Assembly (NCBI RefSeq): GCF_002272135.1
Contig: NZ_NPBF01000035.1
Coordinates: 1-64,000, forward strand
Length of the DNA: 64,000 bases
Origin: Virgibacillus sp. 7505
GTDB taxonomy: Bacteria; Bacillota; Bacilli; Bacillales; Amphibacillaceae
Direction of reading: 5' to 3'
Shown here: positions 51,983 to 60,540 of the stretch, in pieces
Numbering within the stretch: the stretch's first letter is position 1
How the letters are laid out: the number at the start of each line of letters is the position of its first letter
The notes under the pieces: generated by a model
Database searches by the model: none
What the model was told of the DNA's origin: nothing
What the model saw: only the letters and a program-made list of their open reading frames with translations
Made by a program: the position numbers and the translations under genes

Positions 51983-52583
51983 GACGCAGACACTCCTCCC
52001 TTAATTTCTTCACGGCATCCAGCGGGTTTGCAGCAGAAAAGATACCACTCATAACAGCAACCCCATCTAACTCAAACGCTTTCAAAGAAGCCAACCGCTC
52101 CACATCAATTCCTCCTATTGCGTATAACGGAATGCGGGTATTCTGACGGATATACCCTAAATTGGCTAAAGGCTGCGGTGATTTCCCCTTCTTACTGGCT
52201 GTCGGAAAACAATGCCCATACAGCGCGTATGCCGCCCCGACAGCCTCCGCCTGTACTGCTTCTTCAAACGAATGGACAGGCGCACCAATCAGCAATTCAG
52301 GATACAGCTTTTTCAATTCTTCCAGTGGAAGGCCATGACCTGGTATATGCACTTGCTTCAAGCCAAGCAGCAAAGCTATATCCATTCGGTCATTAAGCCA
52401 AAGCTTATGTGCTGGCAGCCCTTCGTCCAATAGCTCTTTACAAAGCTGATATACTGTACCAGCAGGCTTATGTTTCTCCCTGATCTGCACATGATCGACA
52501 TAAGGGTGTATCTCCATCAAGATACGCCTTAAATCTGCTGGCTCATATGCATCATCGGTTACTGCCATCAATTTGATTGCCAT
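51966..52583 (-). CDS. tenI: Thiazole tautomerase TenI
   Basis: A 205-residue ThiE-like barrel. HCFPTASKKG and AIGGIDVERLASLKAFELDG, together with the neighbour order, place it with TenI (which aromatises the thiazole tautomer) rather than ThiE. Relative to B. subtilis tenAI-thiOSGF-thiD, tenA and thiD are missing at the ends. Start at 52583 follows AGGAGGTG closely; an internal ATG at 52568 is possible. First gene after the TPP riboswitch. Confidence 0.9.
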   Translation of the reverse strand: MAIKLMAVTDDAYEPADLRRILMEIHPYVDHVQIREKHKPAGTVYQLCKELLDEGLPAHKLWLNDRMDIALLLGLKQVHIPGHGLPLEELKKLYPELLIGAPVHSFEEAVQAEAVGAAYALYGHCFPTASKKGKSPQPLANLGYIRQNTRIPLYAIGGIDVERLASLKAFELDGVAVMSGIFSAANPLDAVKKLREECLRLEEIH

Positions 52584-52622
52584 CACCTCCTGGAAATACG
52601 AACAGGCCGGACATACAAAAAA

Positions 52623-52647
52623 CACCACTCCCCAAAGGAAAGTGGTG
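52623..52647 (-). terminator. Attenuator terminator of the TPP riboswitch
   Basis: CACCACTCCCC and GGAAAGTGGTG form an 11-bp stem (two G-U in RNA) with an AAA loop, followed by six T on the minus strand, 40 bp before the tenI start. Confidence 0.9.
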
Positions 52648-52697
52648 TGAAACTTGCGAATGAATACATACAAAAGAGCATGTAAACCCGAGTGTCT

Positions 52698-52793
52698 ACA
52701 CTTTCCTACGCAGGTCCGAACCTGTTCAGGTTTTGAGGGTTTAAAGAGTCACTACTCTTCATCTCAGCCCTTATGAAGGGATCCCCTAGTGTG
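52698..52793 (-). ncRNA. TPP (THI) riboswitch
   Basis: The minus strand shows CACTAGGGG, GGGCTGAGATGA, AAACCCTC, AACCTGAACAGGTTCGGACC and TGCGTAGGAAAGTG, the conserved THI-box order. With the terminator at 52623-52647 it should stop the thi operon when TPP is high. Together they fill most of the gap 52584-52907. Confidence 0.95.
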
Positions 52794-52862
52794 AAAATCT
52801 ATATGAACTTACCCACATCGTAACATAAATAGCATTTTATGCAAGATTCTGATTACCAAAAA

Positions 52863-52900
52863 AGAAAAGACCATCTGATTATATCCAGATGGTCTTTTCT
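52863..52900 (-). terminator. Terminator of the SDR pair
   Basis: AGAAAAGACCATCTG and CAGATGGTCTTTTCT form a 15-bp stem with an 8-nt loop and a T-run on the minus strand. Confidence 0.93.
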
Positions 52901-52907
52901 GCCTGAC

Positions 52908-53690
52908 TCAGTACTTATAAGATTGTCCGCCATCAATCGGTACAACAGTAGCATTGATGAAGTTTGCCTGATCGGAAAGAAGGAATGCAACGAGATAACC
53001 GACTTCTTCCGGCTTACCAAAACGTTTCATCGGGTTGACGCTGACGAATTCCTTGCCCGCTTCTTCCCAGTTATCTCCGCCAAGCTGACGAAGGGATCCT
53101 TCAACCATTGGCGTCATGATGGCACCTGGAGCAATGGCTTTGATGCTCACACCGAATTGTCCGTATTCGATACCGGAGTTTTTCGTAAGACCTACTACAC
53201 CATGCTTACTTGCTGCATAGCCGGACTGGTTGCCGATTCCGCGGATACCACCTACAGAAGCTGTATTTACTACAGAACCATAGCCCTGCTCCTTCATTAC
53301 TTTGAGTACGTGGCGCATGCCGTAGAATACGCCATTCAAGTTGATGTTCACAACGCGGTCGAATTCGTCTACAGGATACTCTTCTGTCAGATTTTGCGTT
53401 CCTTCCACACCAGCGTTGTTAAAGAAACTATCGATCTTACCAAATTGATCAATTGTTTGTTTTACATACGCCTCAACTTCCGGCTCATTTGCACAGTTTG
53501 CCACAATCGTAAGAACCTCTGCCTCTGGTGCTGCAGCCAATATTTCCTGCTTCGTTTCTTCCATGCCTTTTTCACTTAAATCAACAAGAGAAAGCTTTGC
53601 GCCTTCTTTTGCTACTTGCAAAGCTGCTGCGCGTCCTAACCCAGAACCCCCACCTGTAATCAATACTACTTTATCTTCAAAACGTTTCAT
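52908..53690 (-). CDS. Short-chain dehydrogenase/reductase (glucose-1-DH-like)
   Basis: A 260-residue classical SDR. The NAD(P) motif is LITGGGSGLGRAAALQVAKE, NNAGVE the structural motif, the catalytic Ser lies in VVNTASVGGIRG and the Tyr/Lys pair in YAASKHG. An acidic residue ends the second strand (LVDLS), which favours NAD(H). Substrate unknown. The start at 53690 follows GGAGAG. It lies 25 bp after its paralogue, in one operon. Confidence 0.92.
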   Translation of the reverse strand: MKRFEDKVVLITGGGSGLGRAAALQVAKEGAKLSLVDLSEKGMEETKQEILAAAPEAEVLTIVANCANEPEVEAYVKQTIDQFGKIDSFFNNAGVEGTQNLTEEYPVDEFDRVVNINLNGVFYGMRHVLKVMKEQGYGSVVNTASVGGIRGIGNQSGYAASKHGVVGLTKNSGIEYGQFGVSIKAIAPGAIMTPMVEGSLRQLGGDNWEEAGKEFVSVNPMKRFGKPEEVGYLVAFLLSDQANFINATVVPIDGGQSYKY

Positions 53691-53715
53691 CGAAATCTCT
53701 CCTTTTCTGATTCTG

Positions 53716-54468
53716 TTAAATTGCAGTAAATCCGCCATCAATCGGCACTACTACACCATTTATATAAGGTGCTTTACCAGTCAATAGGAACGTGACAAGC
53801 TCTGCTACTTCCTCTGGCTGGCCAAGGCGCTTCTGCGGAATCGGTTCTGTCGCATTTTTGAATGCATCAGGATTCTTTTCCTTATACTCTCGAACCATTG
53901 GCGTTTCTGTCGTACCTGGAGCAATTGCATTTACGACAATGCCTTGCTCGGCATACTCAGCAGCCAACGTCTTTGTGATCCCAACCATTGCATGCTTCGT
54001 AGCAGAATATGTACCAACTGTGGCTTGTCCTACAACACCTGCTGTGGATGACGTGTTGACAATTCGCCCGCCGCCATTAGCTAGCATAACTTCCAATACA
54101 TATTTCAACCCGTAAAGGGCGCCGTTTAGATTAATTCCTAATACCATATCGATCTGCTCAATCGTATTATCCACGAATTTTACGCCAGGACCAGAAATAC
54201 CGGCATTATTATAGAACATGTCGATAGTACCAAATGCCTCGACCGTTTTATCTACATAATGTTTCACTTCTTCTGCCTTGCTTACATCCGCTTTGATGAA
54301 AATAGCTTTTGACCCTTTTTCTTCTATTAAGCGAACCGTCTCTTTACCGGCTGCCTCAGAAACGTCAACGACGCTGATTGCGATACCTTCTTCTGCTAGT
54401 CGCAATGCTGCAGCTTGTCCAAGACCACTGCCGCCTCCTGTGATGACTGCTACTTTCTGCTCATTCAT
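53716..54468 (-). CDS. Short-chain dehydrogenase/reductase (paralogue)
   Basis: A 250-residue classical SDR. Motifs: VITGGGSGLGQAAALRLAEE, NNAGIS, catalytic Ser in IVNTSSTAGVV and Y-x-x-x-K as YSATKHAMVG. It shares the pattern and length of the next gene, so the two look like a tandem duplication. LVD-like VVDVS suggests NAD(H). The start at 54468 follows GGGAG. Confidence 0.92.
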   Translation of the reverse strand: MNEQKVAVITGGGSGLGQAAALRLAEEGIAISVVDVSEAAGKETVRLIEEKGSKAIFIKADVSKAEEVKHYVDKTVEAFGTIDMFYNNAGISGPGVKFVDNTIEQIDMVLGINLNGALYGLKYVLEVMLANGGGRIVNTSSTAGVVGQATVGTYSATKHAMVGITKTLAAEYAEQGIVVNAIAPGTTETPMVREYKEKNPDAFKNATEPIPQKRLGQPEEVAELVTFLLTGKAPYINGVVVPIDGGFTAI

Positions 54469-54572
54469 AAGCAAAGCTCCCTTCAATATGTATAAATAGG
54501 TTAATTTACCTACTCCATATGTAAGAGCTTACACCTTTGAAGAAGATACAGCAAGCTATTTGCAACTGTGCT

Positions 54573-54618
54573 AAAACTTTTTTTGAACATATACAATTAG
54601 TATGTTCAAAAAAGTTTA
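54573..54618. promoter_or_regulatory. Long AT-rich palindrome upstream of the SDR pair
   Basis: GAACATA (54585-54591) and TATGTTC (54601-54607) with a 9-nt spacer are flanked by T7/A6 and AAAAC/GTTTAAA arms, giving a dyad of about 45 bp. It is 105-150 bp upstream of the SDR start. It looks like an operator, not a GC-rich terminator. Confidence 0.5.
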
Positions 54619-54653
54619 AAGGTTTTTGACAGAGGCGAAAATGGTGCTGCTCA

Positions 54654-54682
54654 TTTATTTAGCTGCTTTAGCAGCAAATAAA
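54654..54682. other. Hairpin in the 54469-54823 gap
   Basis: TTTATTT-A-GCTGC-TTTA-GCAGC-AAATAAA is a 12-bp stem without a clear U-tract. It might end transcription from the Nudix operon 140 bp away. The rest of the 355-bp gap shows no gene. Confidence 0.4.
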
Positions 54683-54823
54683 GATGGTAATATGTTTCTC
54701 CGATAGACCATTTGTCTGGTTGAGGCCTCATCCATTCTCTATTGCTGTATTCACGGATATTTTCCTAAACCTTCCTCCTTTGCAGATAGATAGTCTCAAC
54801 ATGTTCCTGCATATAGCTGCTTT

Positions 54824-55315
54824 TCATTTTGCTTCCACAGATATGTTCTCTTTATGAATCAGATGCACTGGTGCAGATGGCAAGTTGACCAGCTTCTCAC
54901 CTAGGAAATCAGGTTTAATCGAAAGCTTCCCGATTTTTTCTAAGGGAATCCATTCATAATGGAACTCTCCTCCTTCTGGTGATATGACTTCTCCTATTCC
55001 GCACAGCCTGTCTTCAACATCCTGGATTAGATAAATAAAACTATATTCATGATAGGGCCGACCTTTGTAGGTGAAGAAATTCTCCACTGAACATAACAGC
55101 CGCTCTGCCCTTACAGGTATGCCAAGTTCCTCTTCGAATTCCCTTTCCACAGCCTGTCCTGAATCTTCTCCTAACTGAATACGTCCGCCAATTAGTGTCC
55201 AGAACGGATCTTTCTTGTTCTTGTGCAGCAGCACATGACTATCTTTTACAATAATGCCTGCCGTCCGGCAATTCAGCATCTGTTCACCTAAATCGATGGT
55301 CAAGTCCTGTGTCAT
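54824..55315 (-). CDS. Nudix hydrolase
   Basis: A 163-residue protein with the Nudix box GGRIQLGEDSGQAVEREFEE continuing into ELG. The REFEEE glutamates are intact. Substrate unknown; DNTP- or coenzyme-type substrates are possible. It overlaps the serine hydrolase gene by 4 bp and is last in a three-gene operon. Confidence 0.9.
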   Translation of the reverse strand: MTQDLTIDLGEQMLNCRTAGIIVKDSHVLLHKNKKDPFWTLIGGRIQLGEDSGQAVEREFEEELGIPVRAERLLCSVENFFTYKGRPYHEYSFIYLIQDVEDRLCGIGEVISPEGGEFHYEWIPLEKIGKLSIKPDFLGEKLVNLPSAPVHLIHKENISVEAK

Positions 55316-56331
55316 TTGCTTCTTTCCCCCGATTCTTCGATTGCTTGAACAATGTAATACGGGCCAGCTCCGTGGTTTGAAGGTACCACTATCTTTCTTC
55401 CCGTCTCTGGATAATAAGCAGAATGGAAACTCACGCCCGGATCAAAGCCGACAACATAATACTTATTGATTTTTTCCTCCTCTTTTTTTATCCATATTCC
55501 ATATCCGTATGACGTTTCCTCCTCGACTTGGACATACGGCTTCAGCAGCGCCCCGGTAAGTTCTGCGTTCAGGAGTTTATACTGAGTCAGTGCATCCCAG
55601 AAACGCGCCATATCGGTAACACTCACATACACCCCGCCATCCGCGCCGCCCCTTACTGGTAACGCATAAATATTGGAACGATACTCATCATCTTCCTTGA
55701 TATAACCAATTGCTGTATTCTCTGGCAGCTTATCAAATGTAAAATATCCAGCCTCTGTCATTCCAGCGGGTTCAAAGATATGCTTTTGGACAAAAACAGT
55801 AAATGGTTCTTTAGCAATTTCTTCCACCACTAATCCCAACACGATAAAAGCAGCATTGTTATAATGGAACCGTTCACCAGGTAAAAACATCATCTTCTTA
55901 TCTTCGAACAATGGCAGAAAATCCGCACCCGATCTTACTCGGTACATCGGCAACGTTTGCCACAGCTCCTCAAAGTCATCCATTTCTTCTTCATCGAAAT
56001 AATCCGGTATGCCAGACGTATGCGTCAGCAGCTGGTGAATTGTAACGTCCTTATGAAAATGCGGAAATGCTACCGGGAGACAATCTATTAACTTGGTCTG
56101 GAAATCCAGTCGCCCTTGCTCCACTAGCTTGGCAATCGCCACGGCTGTGAAGATCTTTGCTCCAGAAGCTATTCCAAACCTTGTTTGCTTATCAAATGCT
56201 AGCTCATCTTGCTTATTGGCATAGCCATTTTGGAAGAAAAAGCTTTCTTGATTCTCTTCTACAACATATGCCACACCTGAGAAATCTACTTCCTCTGCTA
56301 CCTTTTCTAACTTATTCTCTAAACCGCTCAT
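55312..56331 (-). CDS. Beta-lactamase-fold serine hydrolase
   Basis: A 339-residue class C beta-lactamase/DD-peptidase-like enzyme without signal peptide, so probably cytoplasmic esterase or peptidase. SxxK is SGAK in GIASGAKIFTAVAIAKL, Y-x-N is YNN in FHYNNAAFIVLG, and LLTHTSGIPDYF is the family motif. ATG at 56331 is preferred over a TTG at 56337. It starts at the stop of the membrane protein gene. Confidence 0.88.
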   Translation of the reverse strand: MSGLENKLEKVAEEVDFSGVAYVVEENQESFFFQNGYANKQDELAFDKQTRFGIASGAKIFTAVAIAKLVEQGRLDFQTKLIDCLPVAFPHFHKDVTIHQLLTHTSGIPDYFDEEEMDDFEELWQTLPMYRVRSGADFLPLFEDKKMMFLPGERFHYNNAAFIVLGLVVEEIAKEPFTVFVQKHIFEPAGMTEAGYFTFDKLPENTAIGYIKEDDEYRSNIYALPVRGGADGGVYVSVTDMARFWDALTQYKLLNAELTGALLKPYVQVEEETSYGYGIWIKKEEEKINKYYVVGFDPGVSFHSAYYPETGRKIVVPSNHGAGPYYIVQAIEESGERSK

Positions 56332-56333
56332 AC

Positions 56334-56804
56334 TCAAATATCCCCCTCTTTTGAATCTTCAAAATACTTACAGCAGTCTACTAGTAAAAGAATCAGCCAT
56401 CGGCCGACCGGTGCCGCCAATGGCAGCAACAGAAACCCGTAGATGAAACCCCACACAATAATATCACCGACCGCTAAGTTTTCCAGTTTATTTCCCCACA
56501 CGACCATATGAGTCGTCAGGGAACCAATCGTACCGGCATAGGCGACCACAATAAAAGCCATGATGCTGCTGATAGCCCATTTAACCCCTTCACTGACTCG
56601 TTCAATTCTTTTGAATTGTGCTCCAGCAATACTGAAAACCATCAGAAAGGGCACAACGACCTGAAGGAATACCCCGATATACATTATCGAGGGTGCGGCT
56701 GCCATTAGAAAAGAGGTACTGACAACAATCACAAAAATAAAGGTACAAAGTACAGCAGCTGTGATACTGAATGCAGCTCCAACAATCATTCCTTTCACAC
56801 TCAT
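56334..56804 (-). CDS. Membrane protein, first gene of the hydrolase-Nudix operon
   Basis: A 156-residue protein with four helices (about 5-30, 38-60, 72-95, 115-145). No family recognised. The start at 56804 follows AGGGG; the frame extends further without a ribosome binding site. Coupled to the serine hydrolase gene by overlap. Confidence 0.72.
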   Translation of the reverse strand: MSVKGMIVGAAFSITAAVLCTFIFVIVVSTSFLMAAAPSIMYIGVFLQVVVPFLMVFSIAGAQFKRIERVSEGVKWAISSIMAFIVVAYAGTIGSLTTHMVVWGNKLENLAVGDIIVWGFIYGFLLLPLAAPVGRWLILLLVDCCKYFEDSKEGDI

Positions 56805-56894
56805 GCAATCGACCCCTATTCTCCACTCACAAACCATGTTACCATAATTGGAAATATATGAAGGATATAAAAAGTATGAATGGGGCTGATTGTT

Positions 56895-57641
56895 ATGCGC
56901 ATTGCTGTCCTGACAGATATACATGGAAACCTTGCTGCACTGCAGGCTGTGTTAGGAGATATAGACAAGCGTGGAGATGTCGAGCACATATACTGCCTCG
57001 GTGATATGCTGGCGATCGGTTATGAAACTGATCGTGTACTGGAGCTTTTATTTGGCAGAGATGACATATCAATCATTACCGGAAATCATGATGAAGCTGT
57101 GCTGGCCCTAAGCAGACAGGAGACTTACCCCGAAAGCCACAAGAACGAAAGAGCACATCACCAGTGGATTGCCGACCGAACTGATTCAGGTTACCTTGAC
57201 TTACTTCATAAGCAGCCACGCCAAATCAATCAGCATATCAAGGGGCATGCCGTTTTGTTCACGCACTACCATATCCACCCAGATAAAGTGAATGCCCACA
57301 TAAGCGAGGATCCTTTCTCTCGTATTGTTGCACCTTCTCTTGAAAATCTAGAGATGCTGTTTCAGGAACAAAAGGATACAGAACTCATTTGTTTTGGTCA
57401 TCATCACCCACTTCATCATTTTCGTAACGATCGAAAAATCTTTCTGAATCCAGGCTCTCTCGGCTGCCAGCCAAAACCGATCGCACCTTATGCAATTGCA
57501 AGGATAGAAGAAGATATTAGAACAACCGTAATAGAAGTACCTTATGACAACAGAGCTTATTTAAGAGGATATGAAAGATTGGAAGTGCCAGAATGGGATA
57601 TCATCCTGAAAATCTTTCATGGAGGACAGCTGCAGAAATAA
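56895..57641 (+). CDS. Metallophosphoesterase (YfcE/MJ0936-like)
   Basis: A 248-residue calcineurin-like phosphoesterase. Metal ligands are read from LTDIHGN, CLGDMLAIG, ITGNHDEAVL, FTHYHIH and CFGHHHPLHHF, then NPGSLGCQ. Such enzymes hydrolyse phosphodiesters or dinucleotide polyphosphates. The family start MRIAVLTDIHG is at 56895; an in-frame ATG at 56880 with AAGGA upstream is an alternative. Confidence 0.9.
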   Translation: MRIAVLTDIHGNLAALQAVLGDIDKRGDVEHIYCLGDMLAIGYETDRVLELLFGRDDISIITGNHDEAVLALSRQETYPESHKNERAHHQWIADRTDSGYLDLLHKQPRQINQHIKGHAVLFTHYHIHPDKVNAHISEDPFSRIVAPSLENLEMLFQEQKDTELICFGHHHPLHHFRNDRKIFLNPGSLGCQPKPIAPYAIARIEEDIRTTVIEVPYDNRAYLRGYERLEVPEWDIILKIFHGGQLQK

Positions 57642-57642
57642 A

Positions 57643-57670
57643 AAAAGCGGACAACTGATTGTCCTCTTTT
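57643..57670. terminator. Bidirectional terminator
   Basis: AAAAGCGGACAA-CTGA-TTGTCCTCTTTT, a 12-bp stem with one mismatch, between the convergent phosphoesterase and monooxygenase genes. Confidence 0.85.
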
Positions 57671-57984
57671 CATGTAGTAGGAAGACCTTTCCCTCCGAGC
57701 GTTTGCAGGGTATTGATACGTTCCATTCCTGTTATAAGAGGCTTTGCCCGTCGGATTAATGTTTGTGTCGCATCTAAAGCAAGTGAGGCTTGATGAGCCG
57801 CTTCATCCTTCCATACTTCGTATACATATACTGCTTGCGGCTCTTCATGAGACACACTGACCTGATATATTTCACAGCCATCTACTTGCCCCATAGCCTC
57901 CGCTGCATCCAGCAGTATCGAACTCAATTCATCTCTATCATCTTTATGGACTAGAAATCTCCCGTACAAGCCGAATTTCTCCAT
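57670..57984 (-). CDS. Antibiotic biosynthesis monooxygenase (ABM) family protein
   Basis: A 104-residue dimeric alpha-beta barrel protein. FGLYGRFLVHKDDRDELSSI and VYVYEVWKDEAAHQASLAL are the ABM pattern, with the conserved E-x-W-x-x-x-x-x-x-x-H. Members are cofactor-free monooxygenases (quinone or haem type). It follows the PbuE gene by 64 bp in the same direction. Confidence 0.88.
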   Translation of the reverse strand: MEKFGLYGRFLVHKDDRDELSSILLDAAEAMGQVDGCEIYQVSVSHEEPQAVYVYEVWKDEAAHQASLALDATQTLIRRAKPLITGMERINTLQTLGGKGLPTT

Positions 57985-58048
57985 TCAGTTCATCCTTTCG
58001 CAAGAAACAGTTTGAAGGGAATATTCGACACGATCTATACGAATCCCT

Positions 58049-59212
58049 CTATCTGGAACGTAAAGCCGACTTATTCACACTTCGGAATGACCAAACTGCA
58101 AAAGCAAGCGAGAAGATTACTAACAGACTTCCGACATGCGCTGTCGTCTGCATCGAGGATGTAGCACCATTGACAAGACCGCCTACTAATGAACCTAATG
58201 AAATACCTATCTGCAGCGCTGAATTGTTGAAGCTCTGGTGTATCCCAGCTGTCTCTGCATCCGATTCAATGATATAGTTCTGCAGCGGCGGCGCCAGACT
58301 CCAGCTTAAGGCTGCCCAGATTACCATCACCACAAGGAATAATGGGAAGGAAACTGTAGAGAATGGAAGCAGGAATAAAATAATTGCAAATGATGCCACT
58401 ACAAGGATGATACTCACTTTGGACCCAAATTTATCTGCCAGACTGCCTCCAAAGGCTCCTCCACCAACTGCTGCGATACCGAAAATAAAGTAGCAAATAC
58501 TAATCCATTGCGTATTCAGACCTAACTCCGATTCAAGGAAAGGCGTGAAATAAGCGTAAATCGTATAATGGCCCGCAAGCAGGAACAGCATCGTCAAATG
58601 TGCTGTCAGCATTTTTTTATTACGCAGTGCTTTCAGCTGCGATTTCAGGGATTGCACTTGTTCTACCTCAATACGATCGAGCGTAAATGCGATTAATATC
58701 ATGGAAAGCAAAGCCATTAATCCTATGAATAAAAACAGCATTCTCCAGCCGAATGCATCACTGATGATGATACCAATCGGTACCCCAAGTACGAGCGAGG
58801 AACTGATTCCCATATAAATGAGCCCGATTGCTTTAGCACGATGCTGCTGCTTGACGATTTTCGCCGCAATCGTCAAAGAAAGAACAATGATTAATGCTGT
58901 ACTCATGGCAGTGAGGACTCGAGCAATCATGACAAAGAGGAAGGACGGACTCACGTATGTGATGACGTTCCCCAGTACAAATACACCTAACGTCAAAAGC
59001 AAAAGCTTCTTTCGTTCAATATTTGCGGTCATTGTATATAAAATCGGACCTGACACTGCATAGACCAAAGCGAACACTGTAATAAGCTGCCCTGCCTGTC
59101 CAATCGAAACCTGCAGATCATTCGCTATGGTAGGCAATATCCCCCCGACAATCAGTTCAACTAACCCTACCGATATAACAGAAATAGCTAATATAAAGAC
59201 TCTGAAATTCAA
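58049..59212 (-). CDS. pbuE: Purine efflux pump PbuE (MFS)
   Basis: A 387-residue 12-helix MFS exporter, one residue shorter than B. subtilis PbuE and similar throughout (VGLVELIVGGILPTIANDL, FALVYAVSGPILYTM, LFMFSLA-type end). PbuE exports adenine, hypoxanthine and related purines. The adenine riboswitch in its leader supports the assignment directly. Segment VLTAMSTALIIVLSLTIAAK is motif-C region. Confidence 0.93.
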   Translation of the reverse strand: MNFRVFILAISVISVGLVELIVGGILPTIANDLQVSIGQAGQLITVFALVYAVSGPILYTMTANIERKKLLLLTLGVFVLGNVITYVSPSFLFVMIARVLTAMSTALIIVLSLTIAAKIVKQQHRAKAIGLIYMGISSSLVLGVPIGIIISDAFGWRMLFLFIGLMALLSMILIAFTLDRIEVEQVQSLKSQLKALRNKKMLTAHLTMLFLLAGHYTIYAYFTPFLESELGLNTQWISICYFIFGIAAVGGGAFGGSLADKFGSKVSIILVVASFAIILFLLPFSTVSFPLFLVVMVIWAALSWSLAPPLQNYIIESDAETAGIHQSFNNSALQIGISLGSLVGGLVNGATSSMQTTAHVGSLLVIFSLAFAVWSFRSVNKSALRSR

Positions 59213-59254
59213 TTTTCATTTCCTTTCTATATCCTATATTCGAAAATGGCACAT

Positions 59255-59347
59255 AAAAAAACTCCCCAATCACAGATTATAAATCTGTAATCAGGGAGTT
59301 ATGGCTCCTGGTAGAGACCCTCAAACCAAATTATTGAGGTTATACAG
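59255..59347 (-). ncRNA. Adenine-type purine riboswitch with terminator
   Basis: On the minus strand TATAACCTC, GGTTTGAGGGTCTCTACC and CCTGATTAC follow the purine aptamer. P1 is CTGTA/TACAG (59347-59343 and 59289-59285). The base of the GATTAC segment that contacts the ligand is U (guanine aptamers have GACTAT-type C), so it should bind adenine. The terminator ACTCCCTGATTACAGATT/AATCTGTGATTGGGGAGT plus six T uses the P1 strand, so ligand turns pbuE on. Confidence 0.95.
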
Positions 59348-59379
59348 TGTAACACGAACGTATTCCATTTTCTTATAGC

Positions 59380-59408
59380 ATTATAGCAAGATACTGACAT
59401 AACTGCAA
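59380..59408 (-). promoter_or_regulatory. Promoter of the pbuE transcript
   Basis: TTGCAG (59408-59403), a 17-bp spacer and TATAAT (59385-59380) on the minus strand; start expected near 59373, just upstream of the aptamer. Confidence 0.8.
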
Positions 59409-59427
59409 CACCGCTGGTTAATGGCTT

Positions 59428-60051
59428 CTACTCAAAAGAAACGGAATTTACTATGGATTTTATGAACGGGTTATCTGGATTTATTTCGGCTTCAAAAAGG
59501 CCAAAAGAGAATGTAAAGGCTTTTTCATCATGTATAAAAATGTTTTGTACGATTTTATTATTTTCATGACTAACCAATTCATATGTTTCTATACCATTGA
59601 CTTCATATTTCCGATTACTTAAAAAGTCGATTCCAGCTTGCTGCTTAGCCATTTCAACATAAGCATCCGGGGTTAAATTCGGCATATACGATAAATCATC
59701 AACTACTAATACAAACGCAGCAGTATCATTTTGGAATCCGAACGTGATACTTCCGCTCTCCTCTTCTGGCGCTTCGATTAATTCAAATTCAGAAGGTATA
59801 TCAAATGAAATGCTGTCGTATGTAAATTTTCCATCTTCAATCACATAGGTGTCTGTATCTGGTTCTGGCTTTTTTTCTTCCGTTGACTGTTCTGTCTCAT
59901 TTGAATTTGCCTCTCCCTCTTTAGGTACTGATGTACTAGATTCTTTTGAGCCATCATTCTTAGAGGATTGATCAACTGACGTATCCAATCCACAACCACA
60001 TAAGAAGAGTAAAAGAGCAGTAAATGATGCAATTAAGTACATTTTGTTCAT
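59428..60051 (-). CDS. Lipoprotein of unknown function
   Basis: A 207-residue lipoprotein. The signal is MNKMYLIASFTALLLFLCGC with lipobox LCGC and Cys 20 as the likely lipidated residue. A Ser/Glu/Lys/Asn-rich acidic linker (about 22-65) leads to a soluble domain (FTYDSISFDIPSEFELIEAP onward) of mixed strands, similar to small PsbP/YxeF-like domains in shape only. No catalytic motif. Start at 60051 follows GAGGTG. Confidence 0.85.
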   Translation of the reverse strand: MNKMYLIASFTALLLFLCGCGLDTSVDQSSKNDGSKESSTSVPKEGEANSNETEQSTEEKKPEPDTDTYVIEDGKFTYDSISFDIPSEFELIEAPEEESGSITFGFQNDTAAFVLVVDDLSYMPNLTPDAYVEMAKQQAGIDFLSNRKYEVNGIETYELVSHENNKIVQNIFIHDEKAFTFSFGLFEAEINPDNPFIKSIVNSVSFE

Positions 60052-60192
60052 CTCATCACCTCGCGCTAAAGTATAGCACATGATTATCCATTTTTAGAAC
60101 AAAATGTAACAATGGAGAAAAAAGTACTGATTATGCATTATAATAACCCTAAATTAAATGTTTTTCTCTCTTCATGGACTATTGATTAATCT

Positions 60193-60466
60193 CTAGTTAC
60201 CCAAGAAAACAAAAAACTCTCTAAATACATTTACTTTTGTATTCAGAGAGCCAGAAGAACCAAACCAATGATTAACTATACCTGATCTGTTCATTCTGTT
60301 TCGCATTTTTATCAGAGCATGAATATTCAGGTAAATACCCCAAATCCCTGCAGCAATCATACCTGCCTGCCCATATAAATTAAAACTTATCCAATAATCA
60401 AATACTACTAGTAACAAAACAAGAACGGCATGCAATTGAAATGATATTCCAACGATATTTATTCAT
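60193..60466 (-). pseudogene. Small two-helix membrane protein gene, probably frameshifted
   Basis: A good start (GGAGGTAAAG-ATG at 60466) encodes MNKYRWNIISIACRSCFVTS and then stops. One frame over, from 60435, an open frame of 80 codons (HAVLVLLLVVFDYWISFNLY, GMIAAGIWGIYLNIHALIK) has a membrane-protein composition but only a TTG start and no ribosome site. The two halves would join if one base were restored near CAATTGCAT (60431-60438). Either a real one-base deletion, an assembly error, or two unrelated frames. Confidence 0.55.
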
Positions 60467-60540
60467 CTTTACCTCCTAGCAGTTTAACTTATTAGCTAAT
60501 CCTGACTCAACAACAGCTGTAAAAAAACGAAGCTTTATGA

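Noticed and set aside
52839-53579. 246-codon plus-strand open frame over the first SDR gene
   Set aside because: Antisense to a classical SDR with intact catalytic motifs, and it begins within that gene's terminator.
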